Below are positions 54,842-63,787 of a stretch of 64,000 nucleotides of DNA, piece by piece. The DNA is from Sneathiella sp. HT1-7 (lineage in GTDB: Bacteria > Pseudomonadota > Alphaproteobacteria > Sneathiellales > Sneathiellaceae): assembly GCF_020731145.1 (NCBI RefSeq), contig NZ_JAJFZN010000002.1, forward strand, positions 434,001-498,000, given 5' to 3'. The first letter of the stretch is position 1, and each line of letters begins with the position of its first letter. The notes under the pieces are model-generated. The model did not search any database, was not told the DNA's origin, and saw nothing but the letters and a program-made list of their open reading frames with translations. The position numbers and the translations under genes were made by a program.

Positions 54842-54945
54842 TTATGGCTCCTTTATTGTTTCTTGCGTAGAGGCAAATCCGTAACACATAGGGCGACTTT
54901 CGCCAAGCAATCGATTTTCGCGTGCTGAAAAGGAAAATGACCTAG

Positions 54946-56553
54946 ATGACTGTATTGAAAAGCAGCCTCAATACCCGGAGTGACGAATTCAAGGCCAATG
55001 CGGCGCATATGGCGGGCCTCGTCGAGGATTTGAAGGAAAAAGTGGCAACCATCAAGCAGGGCGGTGGGGAGCGTGCGCGCGACAAGCATCTCTCCCGCGG
55101 AAAACTTCTCCCGCGTGAGCGGGTGCGCAAGCTTCTCGATCCCGGTTCTCCTTTTCTGGAATTCAGCCAGATGGCGGCGTGGGATATGTATGGCGGGGAT
55201 ATTCATTCTGCTGGGATCATCACCGGAATTGGCCGGGTTGAAGGGCGCGAATGTATCATCATCTGCAATGACGCGACGGTAAAGGGTGGCACTTATTATC
55301 CGCTGACCGTCAAGAAGCAACTTCGGGCGCAGGAAGTCGCACTGGAAAACCGGCTTCCATGTATTTATCTTGTCGATTCCGGCGGGGCGAACCTTCCCAA
55401 TCAGCAGGATGTGTTTCCCGACCGCGATCACTTTGGTCGGAGCTTTTATAATCAGGCGAATATGTCTGCCCTTGGCATCCCGCAGATTGCGGTTGTTATG
55501 GGATCCTGTACTGCGGGCGGGGCCTATGTTCCGGCGATGTGTGATGAAAGCATTATTGTGCGCAATCAAGGCACTATCTTCCTCGCGGGTCCGCCCCTTG
55601 TGAAGGCAGCAACGGGGGAAGTCGTCTCCGCTGAGGACCTCGGTGGGGCTGAGGTGCATTCGCGCACCTCCGGCGTGACCGACCATATGGCCGAGAATGA
55701 TTTACATGCCTTGCAGATCGCGCGGCGTTGCGTTGCCAACTTCAACCAGCCGAAAGCGATGCAGCTTGAGCTGCGTAAACCCAGACCACCGCTCTATGAT
55801 CCGAAGGAAATTTACGGCCTGATCCCGAAGGATATGCGCACGCCTTTCGATGTGCGGGAGATTATTGCCCGCGTCGTCGACGGTTCCGAATTCGATGAAT
55901 TCAAAAAGAATTACGGCACGACGCTGGTTACCGGTTTTGCCCATATCCATGGCTATCCCGTTGGCATTCTCGCAAACAATGGCATACTCTTTTCCGAGTC
56001 TTCTGTAAAAGGCGCGCATTTCATTGAGCTCTGCTGCCAGCGGAATATCCCGCTTGTTTTCATGCAGAACATCACGGGTTTCATGGTTGGCCAGAAATAT
56101 GAGGCAGGCGGCATCGCCAAGGATGGTGCCAAGTTGGTGACCGCCGTCGCAACTGCGAAGGTTCCCAAATTCACGATGATTTTTGGTGGTTCGTTCGGGG
56201 CTGGAAACTATGGTATGGGCGGTCGTGCCTATAGCCCGCGCCTTCTCTGGATGTGGCCGAATGCCCGTATCTCAGTGATGGGCGGACCGCAGGCTGCCTC
56301 GGTTCTCGCCACCGTCAAGCGCGACGGGATGGAGGCGCGCGGCGAGAGCTGGAGCGCGGAAGAAGAAGCCGCCTTTAAAGCGCCGATCGAAGCGCAATAT
56401 GAAAAGGAAGGCCATCCCTATTTCGCGAGCGCCCGTGTCTGGGATGATGGTATTGTCGATCCGGCGGAGAGCCGGATGGTCTTGGGGCTCGGTATTTCCG
56501 CTGCCCTTAACGCGCCAATTGAGCCGACAAAGTTCGGCCTGTTCAGAATGTAG
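54946..56553 (+). CDS. mccB: Methylcrotonyl-CoA carboxylase beta subunit
   Basis: Carboxyltransferase that makes 3-methylglutaconyl-CoA in leucine degradation. The 535-residue protein has the MCC-type N-terminus ([20 protein letters not shown]), the extended loop [20 protein letters not shown] and [37 protein letters not shown] is an MCC-specific glycine loop. It lies 9 bases upstream of the hydratase gene and is separated from mccA by that gene, an order seen in other liu clusters. Confidence 0.95.
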   Translation: MTVLKSSLNTRSDEFKANAAHMAGLVEDLKEKVATIKQGGGERARDKHLSRGKLLPRERVRKLLDPGSPFLEFSQMAAWDMYGGDIHSAGIITGIGRVEGRECIIICNDATVKGGTYYPLTVKKQLRAQEVALENRLPCIYLVDSGGANLPNQQDVFPDRDHFGRSFYNQANMSALGIPQIAVVMGSCTAGGAYVPAMCDESIIVRNQGTIFLAGPPLVKAATGEVVSAEDLGGAEVHSRTSGVTDHMAENDLHALQIARRCVANFNQPKAMQLELRKPRPPLYDPKEIYGLIPKDMRTPFDVREIIARVVDGSEFDEFKKNYGTTLVTGFAHIHGYPVGILANNGILFSESSVKGAHFIELCCQRNIPLVFMQNITGFMVGQKYEAGGIAKDGAKLVTAVATAKVPKFTMIFGGSFGAGNYGMGGRAYSPRLLWMWPNARISVMGGPQAASVLATVKRDGMEARGESWSAEEEAAFKAPIEAQYEKEGHPYFASARVWDDGIVDPAESRMVLGLGISAALNAPIEPTKFGLFRM

Positions 56554-56562
56554 GAGAGTTTT

Positions 56563-57357
56563 ATGAGTGAAGAATCAGCCGTATTGCATTTTTCCACTGA
56601 TGGTATTGCAACCATCACCCTCAACCGGCCAGAGGTGCACAATGCCTTTGATGAGGAACTGATCGAACGCCTTGGCGATATGTTCGGGGATGTCGGTCAT
56701 CAGGAAGGTGTGCGTGCTGTCGTCGTTGCGGCAGCAGGCAAGAGCTATTGTGCAGGTGCGGATCTAAACTGGATGAAGCGGGCGGCTCATTTTACGGATG
56801 AAGATAACCGCGAGGACAGCATTGCTTTGGGAAGAATGCTGAAAAACCTTCATGCCATTCCGAAGCCAACCATCGCGCTGGTGCAGGGCGCGGCCTATGG
56901 CGGGGGACTGGGTCTCGTCGCCGCCTGCGATATCGCCATCGGGGTCAAAGCCGCTAAATTCTGTCTTTCCGAAGTGAAACTTGGTCTTCTTCCGTCCGTG
57001 ATCTCGCCCTATGTGGTAGAGGCAATTGGTATTCGCGCCTGTCGCCGTTACTTCCTTACAGCGGAAGTATTTGATGCGGTAGAAGCCCATCGTCTTGGCC
57101 TGTTGCACGAAGTAGTTGAAGATGTACATCATCTTGCCGAAGCACGGGACCAACTGCTGGAGCAGATTATGAAGAATGCGCCGGGCGCTATGGCGGATTC
57201 AAAAGACCTGATCTATACGGTCGCGGATCGTCCAATTGATCAGAATATGATTGAGGAAACAGCGGAGCGCATAGCAAGCCGTCGGGCAACAGATGAGGGG
57301 AAGGAAGGGGTCGAAGCCTTCCTTGAAAAGCGCAAGCCCGTCTGGCACACTATTTAA
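56563..57357 (+). CDS. Enoyl-CoA hydratase, probably methylglutaconyl-CoA hydratase
   Basis: A 264-residue crotonase-fold enzyme. It has the oxyanion loop SYCAGADLNWMKR, GAAYGGGLGLVAACDIAIG and the catalytic Glu in FCLSEVKLGLLPSVISPYV. Its place between the two methylcrotonyl-CoA carboxylase subunits and next to HMG-CoA lyase strongly suggests the hydration of 3-methylglutaconyl-CoA to HMG-CoA (LiuC role). That specific role is inferred from context, not from residues. RBS TAGGAG. Confidence 0.9.
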   Translation: MSEESAVLHFSTDGIATITLNRPEVHNAFDEELIERLGDMFGDVGHQEGVRAVVVAAAGKSYCAGADLNWMKRAAHFTDEDNREDSIALGRMLKNLHAIPKPTIALVQGAAYGGGLGLVAACDIAIGVKAAKFCLSEVKLGLLPSVISPYVVEAIGIRACRRYFLTAEVFDAVEAHRLGLLHEVVEDVHHLAEARDQLLEQIMKNAPGAMADSKDLIYTVADRPIDQNMIEETAERIASRRATDEGKEGVEAFLEKRKPVWHTI

Positions 57358-57378
57358 CCTAAATAGGATATATAACCG

Positions 57379-59400
57379 GTGTTTAAAAAAATACTCATAG
57401 CGAACCGCGGAGAGATTGCCTGCCGGGTCATGGCCACGGCGGCGAAGCTCGGCATCCGGACGGTTGCCGTCTATTCCGAGGCAGATGCCAATGCCCGCCA
57501 TGTCGAGATGGCGGATGAAGCCGTCCTGATCGGCCCGGCAGAAGTCTCGGAGAGTTACCTGAAGGGGGATACCCTGCTTGAGGTTGCGCGCGGGACCGGG
57601 GCCGAGGCGATCCATCCCGGCTATGGCTTCCTCTCTGAAAATGCGGGGTTTGCGGAGAAATGCGCAGAGGCAGGTGTTGTCTTTATCGGCCCACCCGCGG
57701 ATGCGATCCGCGCGATGGGACTGAAAGACGCAGCAAAGGCCCTGATGGTCGAGGCCGGGGTGCCGGTGGTACCGGGTTATCATGGGGAAGGGCAGGATTC
57801 CGATATGCTGGCGAAGGAAGCGGAAAAGATTGGCTATCCTGTCCTGATTAAGGCGGTCGCTGGTGGTGGTGGCAAGGGAATGCGGAGCGTGAGTTCCGCA
57901 AGCGAATTTCCGGCGGCTTTGGCGTCTGCGCAGCGCGAAGGAAAGTCGGCCTTTGGCGATGATCGTGTACTGATAGAGAAATTCCTCACCAAGCCTCGCC
58001 ATATCGAAATTCAGGTTTTCGCTGATTCCCATGGTAATGCGGTGCATATGTTCGAGCGCGATTGCTCCCTGCAACGGCGGCATCAGAAGGTGATCGAGGA
58101 AGCACCGGCGCCGGATATGCCTGAGACGATGCGAGAGGCCATGGGGGCCGCAGCCGTCGCAGCGGCCAAAGCGATTGGGTATGTTGGGGCAGGCACCATT
58201 GAATTTATCGCCGATGTCTCCAACGGGTTGAAGGAAGATGCCTTTTACTTCATGGAGATGAACACGCGCCTGCAAGTGGAGCATCCGGTGACGGAAATGA
58301 TCACCGGGCAGGATTTGGTGGAATGGCAGTTGAAGGTTGCTGCGGGGGGTGAACTCCCTTGTGCGCAGGAAAACCTCTCCATCTCCGGCCATGCGTTCGA
58401 GGTGCGGCTCTATGCCGAAGACCCGGCGAATGATTTCCTGCCAGCGACGGGGCAATTGCTCCGGTTGCGCCCACCTCGGGAATCGGACGGAGTGCGAATT
58501 GATACCGGCGTGCGGGAAGGTGACACGGTGACGCCGTTCTATGATCCGATGATCGCAAAGCTGATTGTCTGGGATGAAACGCGCGATTTGGCGCTTCAGA
58601 AATTGAGTGCCGCCCTTGATGAATATCAGGTGGCGGGTGTTGCGACGAACCTCGCATTCCTCGGTAATATCGCTGACCATCCATCTTTTGCGGCGAAGGA
58701 TCTCGATACTGGTTTTATCGACCGTTTCAAGGATGACCTGGTGCCGGCCCCGCTGACCCCGTCGGATAAGGATATGGCGATTGCCGTGGCGCATCTCCTG
58801 CTGGAGCGGGAGAAAGCTCATAAAGCGATTCGTGCCGCGACAAATGATCCTTATTCGCCCTGGGATGATCTTACCGGCTGGCGACCTAATGATACTGGCC
58901 ATGATGATTTCAAGTTCGAGATAAACGAGATGGAAGTCACCACCCATGTCGTTTATGAAAGGGGAGGCTATCTGATCGATCTGCCGACTGGCGTGCTCCC
59001 AGTGCAGGCGGAAAGGACGGCGGATGGTGGTCTTCTTGTGGATATCGCCGGACATAAGCTGTCCGCTGCGGCAGTGACCCAGGGTAACAAAATTATTGTC
59101 ATGACAACCGGGCGGCAGGTTGAACTGACGCGGATCATTGATGATTTTGATGATGCCGGAGGGCAAGCGGGGGCTGGTGCCATCACGGCGCCCATGCCTG
59201 GAAAGCTTATTCAGGTATTTATCGAATCGGGTGCATCAGTCACGAAGGGCGATCCTCTTGTTGTTCTGGAGGCCATGAAAATGGAGCATACATTAACGGC
59301 CCCGCGGGACGGCATTATTGAAGAGATATTTTTTGACGTCGGAGACCAGGTGGATGATGGCACAGTGCTTGTCTGCCTTGAAAGTGAGGAAACATCATGA
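57379..59400 (+). CDS. mccA: Methylcrotonyl-CoA carboxylase alpha subunit (biotin-containing)
   Basis: ATP-dependent biotin carboxylase with its own biotinyl domain. GTG 57379 is the start (first residues FKKILIANRGEIACRVMATA). The 673-residue protein has KAVAGGGGKGMRS, CSLQRRHQKVIEEAPAP and EMNTRLQVEHPVTEM. The C-terminal LEAMKMEHT carries the biotin lysine near residue 634. Partner of mccB one gene upstream; pairing with the distant pccB is less likely. The stop overlaps the HMG-CoA lyase start by 4 bases. Confidence 0.95.
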   Translation: MFKKILIANRGEIACRVMATAAKLGIRTVAVYSEADANARHVEMADEAVLIGPAEVSESYLKGDTLLEVARGTGAEAIHPGYGFLSENAGFAEKCAEAGVVFIGPPADAIRAMGLKDAAKALMVEAGVPVVPGYHGEGQDSDMLAKEAEKIGYPVLIKAVAGGGGKGMRSVSSASEFPAALASAQREGKSAFGDDRVLIEKFLTKPRHIEIQVFADSHGNAVHMFERDCSLQRRHQKVIEEAPAPDMPETMREAMGAAAVAAAKAIGYVGAGTIEFIADVSNGLKEDAFYFMEMNTRLQVEHPVTEMITGQDLVEWQLKVAAGGELPCAQENLSISGHAFEVRLYAEDPANDFLPATGQLLRLRPPRESDGVRIDTGVREGDTVTPFYDPMIAKLIVWDETRDLALQKLSAALDEYQVAGVATNLAFLGNIADHPSFAAKDLDTGFIDRFKDDLVPAPLTPSDKDMAIAVAHLLLEREKAHKAIRAATNDPYSPWDDLTGWRPNDTGHDDFKFEINEMEVTTHVVYERGGYLIDLPTGVLPVQAERTADGGLLVDIAGHKLSAAAVTQGNKIIVMTTGRQVELTRIIDDFDDAGGQAGAGAITAPMPGKLIQVFIESGASVTKGDPLVVLEAMKMEHTLTAPRDGIIEEIFFDVGDQVDDGTVLVCLESEETS

Positions 59401-60302
59401 CGCTTCCCTCCAAGGTGCGTATTTTTGAAGTCGGTGCGCGGGACGGCCTGCAGAATGAAAAGCAGATGGTCCCGGCGGATATCAAGGTTGAATTGATCGA
59501 GCGGTTGGTCGAGGCGGGCGCGACTGCAATTGAAACTGGAAGCTTTGTCTCCCCGAAATGGGTGCCACAGATGGCGGATACTGCCGATGTGATGGCGAAG
59601 GTTTCTCGTTATGATGATGTTACCTATGCGGTTCTGACACCGAATATGAAAGGGTATGAAGGAGCGATTGCCGCCAAGGCTGACGAAATCGAAATTTTCA
59701 GTGCGGCGTCAGAAGCGTTCAACCTGAAAAACATTAATTGTTCCATTGCTGAAAGCTTGGAACGGTTTGTCCCGGTTACAGACGCCGCCAAAGCGGCGGG
59801 CATTCCCTACCGTGCAAGTATTTCCTGTGCGCTTGGCTGTCCGTTTGAGGGGGAAGTCGCCCCAGAAGCGGTGGCCGATGTCGCCAAAAATCTATATGAT
59901 ATGGGCGCTTACGAAGTTTCCATTGCCGATACTATCGGGGTCGGTACACCGACCCGCACCAAGCAGGTGATCGAAGCTGTGGCCAATGTTATCCCGCTTG
60001 ATGTTATGGGCGTGCATTTTCATGATACCTATGGTCAGGCGCTGGCGAACTACTTCGCGGCGCTGGAAATGGGCATCTCGAAATTCGACAGCTCCGTTGC
60101 CGGGCTTGGCGGCTGTCCCTATGCGCCGGGTGCAACGGGAAATGTGGCGACAGAAGATGTTGTTTATATGCTGGACGGAATGGGGATTGATAGTGGGCTC
60201 GATCTTAAGAAGTTGGTCAAGACAGCATGGTTTATATCTGATTATCTTGGACGTCCGCCGGTGAGTAGTGTTGCCAGGGCTTTGAAGAATAAGGTCGATT
60301 AA
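59397..60302 (+). CDS. Hydroxymethylglutaryl-CoA lyase
   Basis: Cleaves HMG-CoA to acetyl-CoA and acetoacetate, the last step of the leucine route. The 301-residue TIM-barrel enzyme has the divalent-metal motif FEVGARDGLQNEK at the N-terminus, HFHDTYGQALANYFAAL and the active-site Cys loop GLGGCPYAPGATGNVATEDV. It is translationally coupled to mccA. The expected acetoacetate CoA-transferase does not follow. Confidence 0.95.
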   Translation: MTLPSKVRIFEVGARDGLQNEKQMVPADIKVELIERLVEAGATAIETGSFVSPKWVPQMADTADVMAKVSRYDDVTYAVLTPNMKGYEGAIAAKADEIEIFSAASEAFNLKNINCSIAESLERFVPVTDAAKAAGIPYRASISCALGCPFEGEVAPEAVADVAKNLYDMGAYEVSIADTIGVGTPTRTKQVIEAVANVIPLDVMGVHFHDTYGQALANYFAALEMGISKFDSSVAGLGGCPYAPGATGNVATEDVVYMLDGMGIDSGLDLKKLVKTAWFISDYLGRPPVSSVARALKNKVD

Positions 60303-60349
60303 TCCGGGTTAGCTGGACAAGCAAGGCCCTTTCGGAGTATCTTCAGGAT

Positions 60350-60784
60350 ATGTCAGTACATCTTCTAATCGTTAGCGTCGGGATCACGACGGTGGATCAG
60401 CTGCGCGCCAATCAGTCACGACGGCTGATTGCGGGCCCGCTTTGTCATGTCACGAAACAACGTCCGGCCCGTGAGGCAGAATTGCTAGAGGGGGGCTCCG
60501 TATATTGGATTATCAAGGGTCATATCGCGGCGCGCCAGAAGGTCGTGGAGCTTGAACGGCTTTTTGACTCTGAGGGCGAGAAATGCGGCCTGATCCTTGA
60601 TCCCGAATTGATCGAGACGGAACTGTTTTCGCGCAATCCGCATCAGGGATGGCGCTATCTGGAAGATGATGATGCCCCGCGTGACCTTCGTGATCTGGTA
60701 GAGGAAAGTGAAGCCGACGAAGATAGCGAAGGGGAGATGTCCGAGGAAATGGCCGCGGAACTTCGCAACCTTGGCCTAATCTGA
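60350..60784 (+). CDS. DUF1489 family protein
   Basis: A 144-residue protein of unknown function found almost only in alphaproteobacteria. The recognisable blocks are HLLIVSVGITTVDQLRANQS, CHVTKQRPAREAELLEGGSVYWIIKG and CGLILDPELIETE followed by HQGWRYLEDDDAP (quoted in short pieces). The tail is strongly acidic (about residues 115-138). No catalytic motif is obvious. Its stop overlaps the stop of the minus-strand oxidoreductase by 9 bases. It lies 47 bases after the HMG-CoA lyase and could be read through from that operon. Confidence 0.85.
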   Translation: MSVHLLIVSVGITTVDQLRANQSRRLIAGPLCHVTKQRPAREAELLEGGSVYWIIKGHIAARQKVVELERLFDSEGEKCGLILDPELIETELFSRNPHQGWRYLEDDDAPRDLRDLVEESEADEDSEGEMSEEMAAELRNLGLI

Positions 60785-62854
60785 CGGGGCAGGTTCCGGC
60801 TTGATCCAGATTGCGGTATCGTGAAACACTGCGCCACCGTTGGGTTTAGCGGCCTCTGCACTGATAAGGATATTGATCCCGACTTTCTCGATAAAATGCT
60901 TTCCGGGCCAGACCCCTTCAGAAATCACGGTGCCGGGCTGCTGGCCATCAAAAACCTCTACATGAATTAATAACGACCCCAACCGGTTGCCGAGACGCAC
61001 AACAGCTCCATCATCTGCGCCAAGTCTGGCGGCGTCGCTGCTATGGATCTTGACTGTCGGTCGATTCTCCCGCTTTAGCGAGGTAGGCGTCGCGGTGAAA
61101 GATGAGTTGAGAAAATTCCGCGCTGGCGCTGTCACCAAACGAAAGGGATGCTCTGCGTCTGTCTGGTCAATCACCTCCCAATGATCGGGCAGGGACGGCA
61201 TGCCCTCAAAATTTGGCCCCATGCGTGACCAGTCAGGTGTGAAGTGGAACTTCTTGTCGGAATGGGCAAAACCGTTCAGGTAATGCGCCTCTTCAAACGG
61301 AATCTGGCAGTCATGCCATTTGCTGGCGGTCAGGTTTTCCGCGTCGGGCCAGCCAGATATTTTCAGGGTGTCATCGATTATTTCCATTTCCGTCATCTCG
61401 AACCCGCGATGTTTCGCACCGAGGCGCTTTGCGAGCCCAGAGATAACTTCATGGTTGGAGCGGCATTCACCAAGTGGCTCGATAATCTTCCCGCCCATCA
61501 TGATATGATTCTGTCCGCCCCCTTGATAAAAATCATCATGCTCCACAAAGGTTGTGGCGGGCAGCAGGATATCCGCCATTTTCGCGGTTTCCGTCATAAA
61601 CTGTTCATGCACGCAGACGAAAAGATCGTCGCGCGCGAAGCCGGCATGAACTTTCGTGAGATCCGGCGCGACATCCATCGGGTTCATATTCTGGATCAGC
61701 AATCCGGTAACCGGCGGCCCATCGCCAAGGTCTCGCTTATCGCCGGTGAGTACCGGTCCAATACGCGACATATCGAGATTGCGGATGGATGGATCACGTG
61801 CATCCAAACCTTCGACAAGGGTTTTATCCCAGTGATAAATGGCACCATTGTTGTGAAAAGCGCCGCCGCCTTCATATTGCCAGGAACCGGTTACAGCGGC
61901 GAGGCAGCTTGCGGCATGCATGTTGACAGAACCATTCCGGCTCCGCGAAAAGCCATAGCCGAGCCTGAGGAAGGACTTCTTCGTCTGGCCATAAAGCCTC
62001 GCAAATTCATATATCTCCTCAATCGTGAGGCCTGTTATCTCGGCGGCCCATTCCGGTGTCCGGGTTTTAAGATGCTCTTCCAGCTCAGCCGCGCCTTTGG
62101 TGTATTTTTCCATATAGGCGCGATCAGTCATGCCTTCCGCGAACATGATATGCATGACCGCACAGGCAAGCGCGCCGTCTGTACCGGGCCGGAGGCAGAG
62201 ATGCATGTCGGCGGTTGCCGCCGTCGGATTGCGATAGGGGTCGATGACGACAATCTTCGCCCCTCTCTCTTTGCGGGCGCGGGTCGCATGGGTCATCACA
62301 TTGACTTGGGTGTGAACAGCATTAGTCCCCCAGATGACCACAAGATCGGATTTTGCCATTTCTCTTGGATCGGTCCCGTGCAGCGATCCGGTTCCAACAT
62401 TCCAGCCGGTCCAGGCCAGCATGGTGCAGATTGTGGACTGCTGCCGCGAATATTTTTTGACATGGCGCAGCCGGTTGATCCCGTCCCGTTGCACAAGCCC
62501 CATTGTTCCCGCATAATAGTAGGGCCAAATGGTTTCGCTGCCATACTCGGCTTCGCGTTTCAGGAACGCATCTGCTACTTCATCAAGGGCGTCGTCCCAG
62601 CTGATTTGTTGCCATTCGCCGCTGCCTTTCGGGCCAACCCGACGCATGGGATGCATCAGACGGTCGGGATGATGGGTCCGCTCTGTATAGCGGGCGACCT
62701 TCGCGCAGATTACGCCGGCGGTGTATGTGTTGTCTTCCGCGCCGCGTACCCGGCCGATTTGCTGCGGTCCCAGCCGTTCAATCTCCAACGCGCATGTGGA
62801 CGGGCAGTCATGCGGACAGGCGGAGGGGAGAATTTCTGGAGCAATGCTTGTCAT
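60776..62854 (-). CDS. Molybdopterin-dependent oxidoreductase (DMSO reductase superfamily, orphan)
   Basis: A 692-residue protein with an N-terminal [4Fe-4S] cluster motif ACPHDCPSTCALEIERLG...GVICAK (C-x3-C-x3-C-x27-C type, residues about 10-50). The molybdopterin-binding blocks follow (VIWGTNAVHTQVNVMTHATR, IVVIDPYRNPTAATADMHL) and then a C-terminal cofactor-dinucleotide domain. Start chosen at ATG 62854 (MTSIAPEILPSACPHDCPST); the 63-residue upstream frame is unlike the family. No Tat signal is visible, so it should be cytoplasmic. No electron-transfer or membrane subunits are adjacent, and I cannot name the substrate. Confidence 0.88.
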   Translation of the reverse strand: MTSIAPEILPSACPHDCPSTCALEIERLGPQQIGRVRGAEDNTYTAGVICAKVARYTERTHHPDRLMHPMRRVGPKGSGEWQQISWDDALDEVADAFLKREAEYGSETIWPYYYAGTMGLVQRDGINRLRHVKKYSRQQSTICTMLAWTGWNVGTGSLHGTDPREMAKSDLVVIWGTNAVHTQVNVMTHATRARKERGAKIVVIDPYRNPTAATADMHLCLRPGTDGALACAVMHIMFAEGMTDRAYMEKYTKGAAELEEHLKTRTPEWAAEITGLTIEEIYEFARLYGQTKKSFLRLGYGFSRSRNGSVNMHAASCLAAVTGSWQYEGGGAFHNNGAIYHWDKTLVEGLDARDPSIRNLDMSRIGPVLTGDKRDLGDGPPVTGLLIQNMNPMDVAPDLTKVHAGFARDDLFVCVHEQFMTETAKMADILLPATTFVEHDDFYQGGGQNHIMMGGKIIEPLGECRSNHEVISGLAKRLGAKHRGFEMTEMEIIDDTLKISGWPDAENLTASKWHDCQIPFEEAHYLNGFAHSDKKFHFTPDWSRMGPNFEGMPSLPDHWEVIDQTDAEHPFRLVTAPARNFLNSSFTATPTSLKRENRPTVKIHSSDAARLGADDGAVVRLGNRLGSLLIHVEVFDGQQPGTVISEGVWPGKHFIEKVGINILISAEAAKPNGGAVFHDTAIWIKPEPAPSD

Positions 62855-63049
62855 GGGCTGCTTTTCTTTAGTTTTTGCTTTGGCGGTAGGCGTTTTTTGC
62901 GATCGATGGTTGGCAGATAGATTAGTGAGATATTGAAAGCGCTGCAATCCATGGCGATGAAAAAGGTGATTTTTTGGTGAATAGGCTGGAATTGGCGGGT
63001 CGGGCAAGATATATCGGGGCGTGGGATAACCCGGTGAAAGCACAGATAT

Positions 63050-63787
63050 TTGAAGTTATTTAAGAAAATACTGAAAAGCAACGGCGCCAAGGCTGTGATC
63101 AGCCTGTTGGCGGCGGGTTATATCTGGCTTGTCCACCGCACCAGTCACTGGGAGGTTATCAATGGGCAGGCACCGCACGCCCTGATGAGCGAAGGCAAAC
63201 CCTTTATCCTTGCCTTCTGGCATGGTCGCCTGTTGATGATGCCGATCTCCGTTCAGCGCAAGACGCCGGTTCATGTCATGATCTCCCACCATGGCGATGG
63301 GGAGATTATCGCCCGCACGATTAAGCATTGGGGACAGGAGAGTATAAGAGGGTCCGCGACAAAGGGTGCGGCGGCTGCGGTTAAGCAGATGCTGAAGATC
63401 CTGAAAAAGGGGGAGGTGGCGGTTATTACTCCGGACGGGCCGCGCGGGCCACGTATGCGCGCGCAGGAGGGAGTCGTTCGTCTTGCGGCCATGTCCGGTT
63501 TGCCGGTCTATCCGGTTAGCTTCTCAACCACGCGGGGTAGAATACTTGGTAGCTGGGATCGCTTTCTCCTCGCCGCGCCGTTCAGCCGGGGCGTTGTTAT
63601 CTGGGGTGATGGGGTCGAGGTACCACGGAGAGATGAAAACGGTGCCTATCAGCAGGCGCGCGATGCAATTGAGAACAGCCTCAACGAAATTACTCATGCT
63701 GCAGATAAGGCCTGCGGGCGGGAGCCAGTCGCTCCGGAATCTCGTGATAAGCCCGTGAAGCCGCATAAGAAGACAGCAGAACTCTGA
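63050..63787 (+). CDS. DUF374 lysophospholipid acyltransferase family protein
   Basis: A 245-residue membrane-associated protein with a hydrophobic N-terminal helix (residues about 13-28). The acyltransferase-like block is FILAFWHGRLLMMPI, SHHGDGEIIARTIKHWG and VITPDGPRGPRMRAQ. Only TTG 63050 gives the standard start (first residues KLFKKILKSNGAKAVIS); GGTGAAAG lies 9 bases upstream. It precedes waaA with a one-base overlap, which in this class is conserved and points to a lipid A or lipopolysaccharide role. The substrate is inferred. Confidence 0.88.
   Translation: MKLFKKILKSNGAKAVISLLAAGYIWLVHRTSHWEVINGQAPHALMSEGKPFILAFWHGRLLMMPISVQRKTPVHVMISHHGDGEIIARTIKHWGQESIRGSATKGAAAAVKQMLKILKKGEVAVITPDGPRGPRMRAQEGVVRLAAMSGLPVYPVSFSTTRGRILGSWDRFLLAAPFSRGVVIWGDGVEVPRRDENGAYQQARDAIENSLNEITHAADKACGREPVAPESRDKPVKPHKKTAEL

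Noticed and set aside
53984-54928. 314-codon open frame on the plus strand overlapping the inverted SDR
   Set aside because: The minus-strand frame has the full SDR signature (TGGNGGIG, YAATK). The plus frame has none and merely starts at the end of the DsbA-like gene.
57199-59166. 655-codon open frame on the minus strand
   Set aside because: It is antisense to the methylcrotonyl-CoA carboxylase alpha gene, whose ATP-grasp and biotin motifs are unambiguous; the antisense product resembles no family.
61244-62920. 558-codon open frame on the plus strand
   Set aside because: It mirrors the molybdopterin oxidoreductase on the minus strand, which carries the recognisable FeS and cofactor motifs. 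The plus-strand product is rich in His, Cys and Arg as antisense frames usually are.
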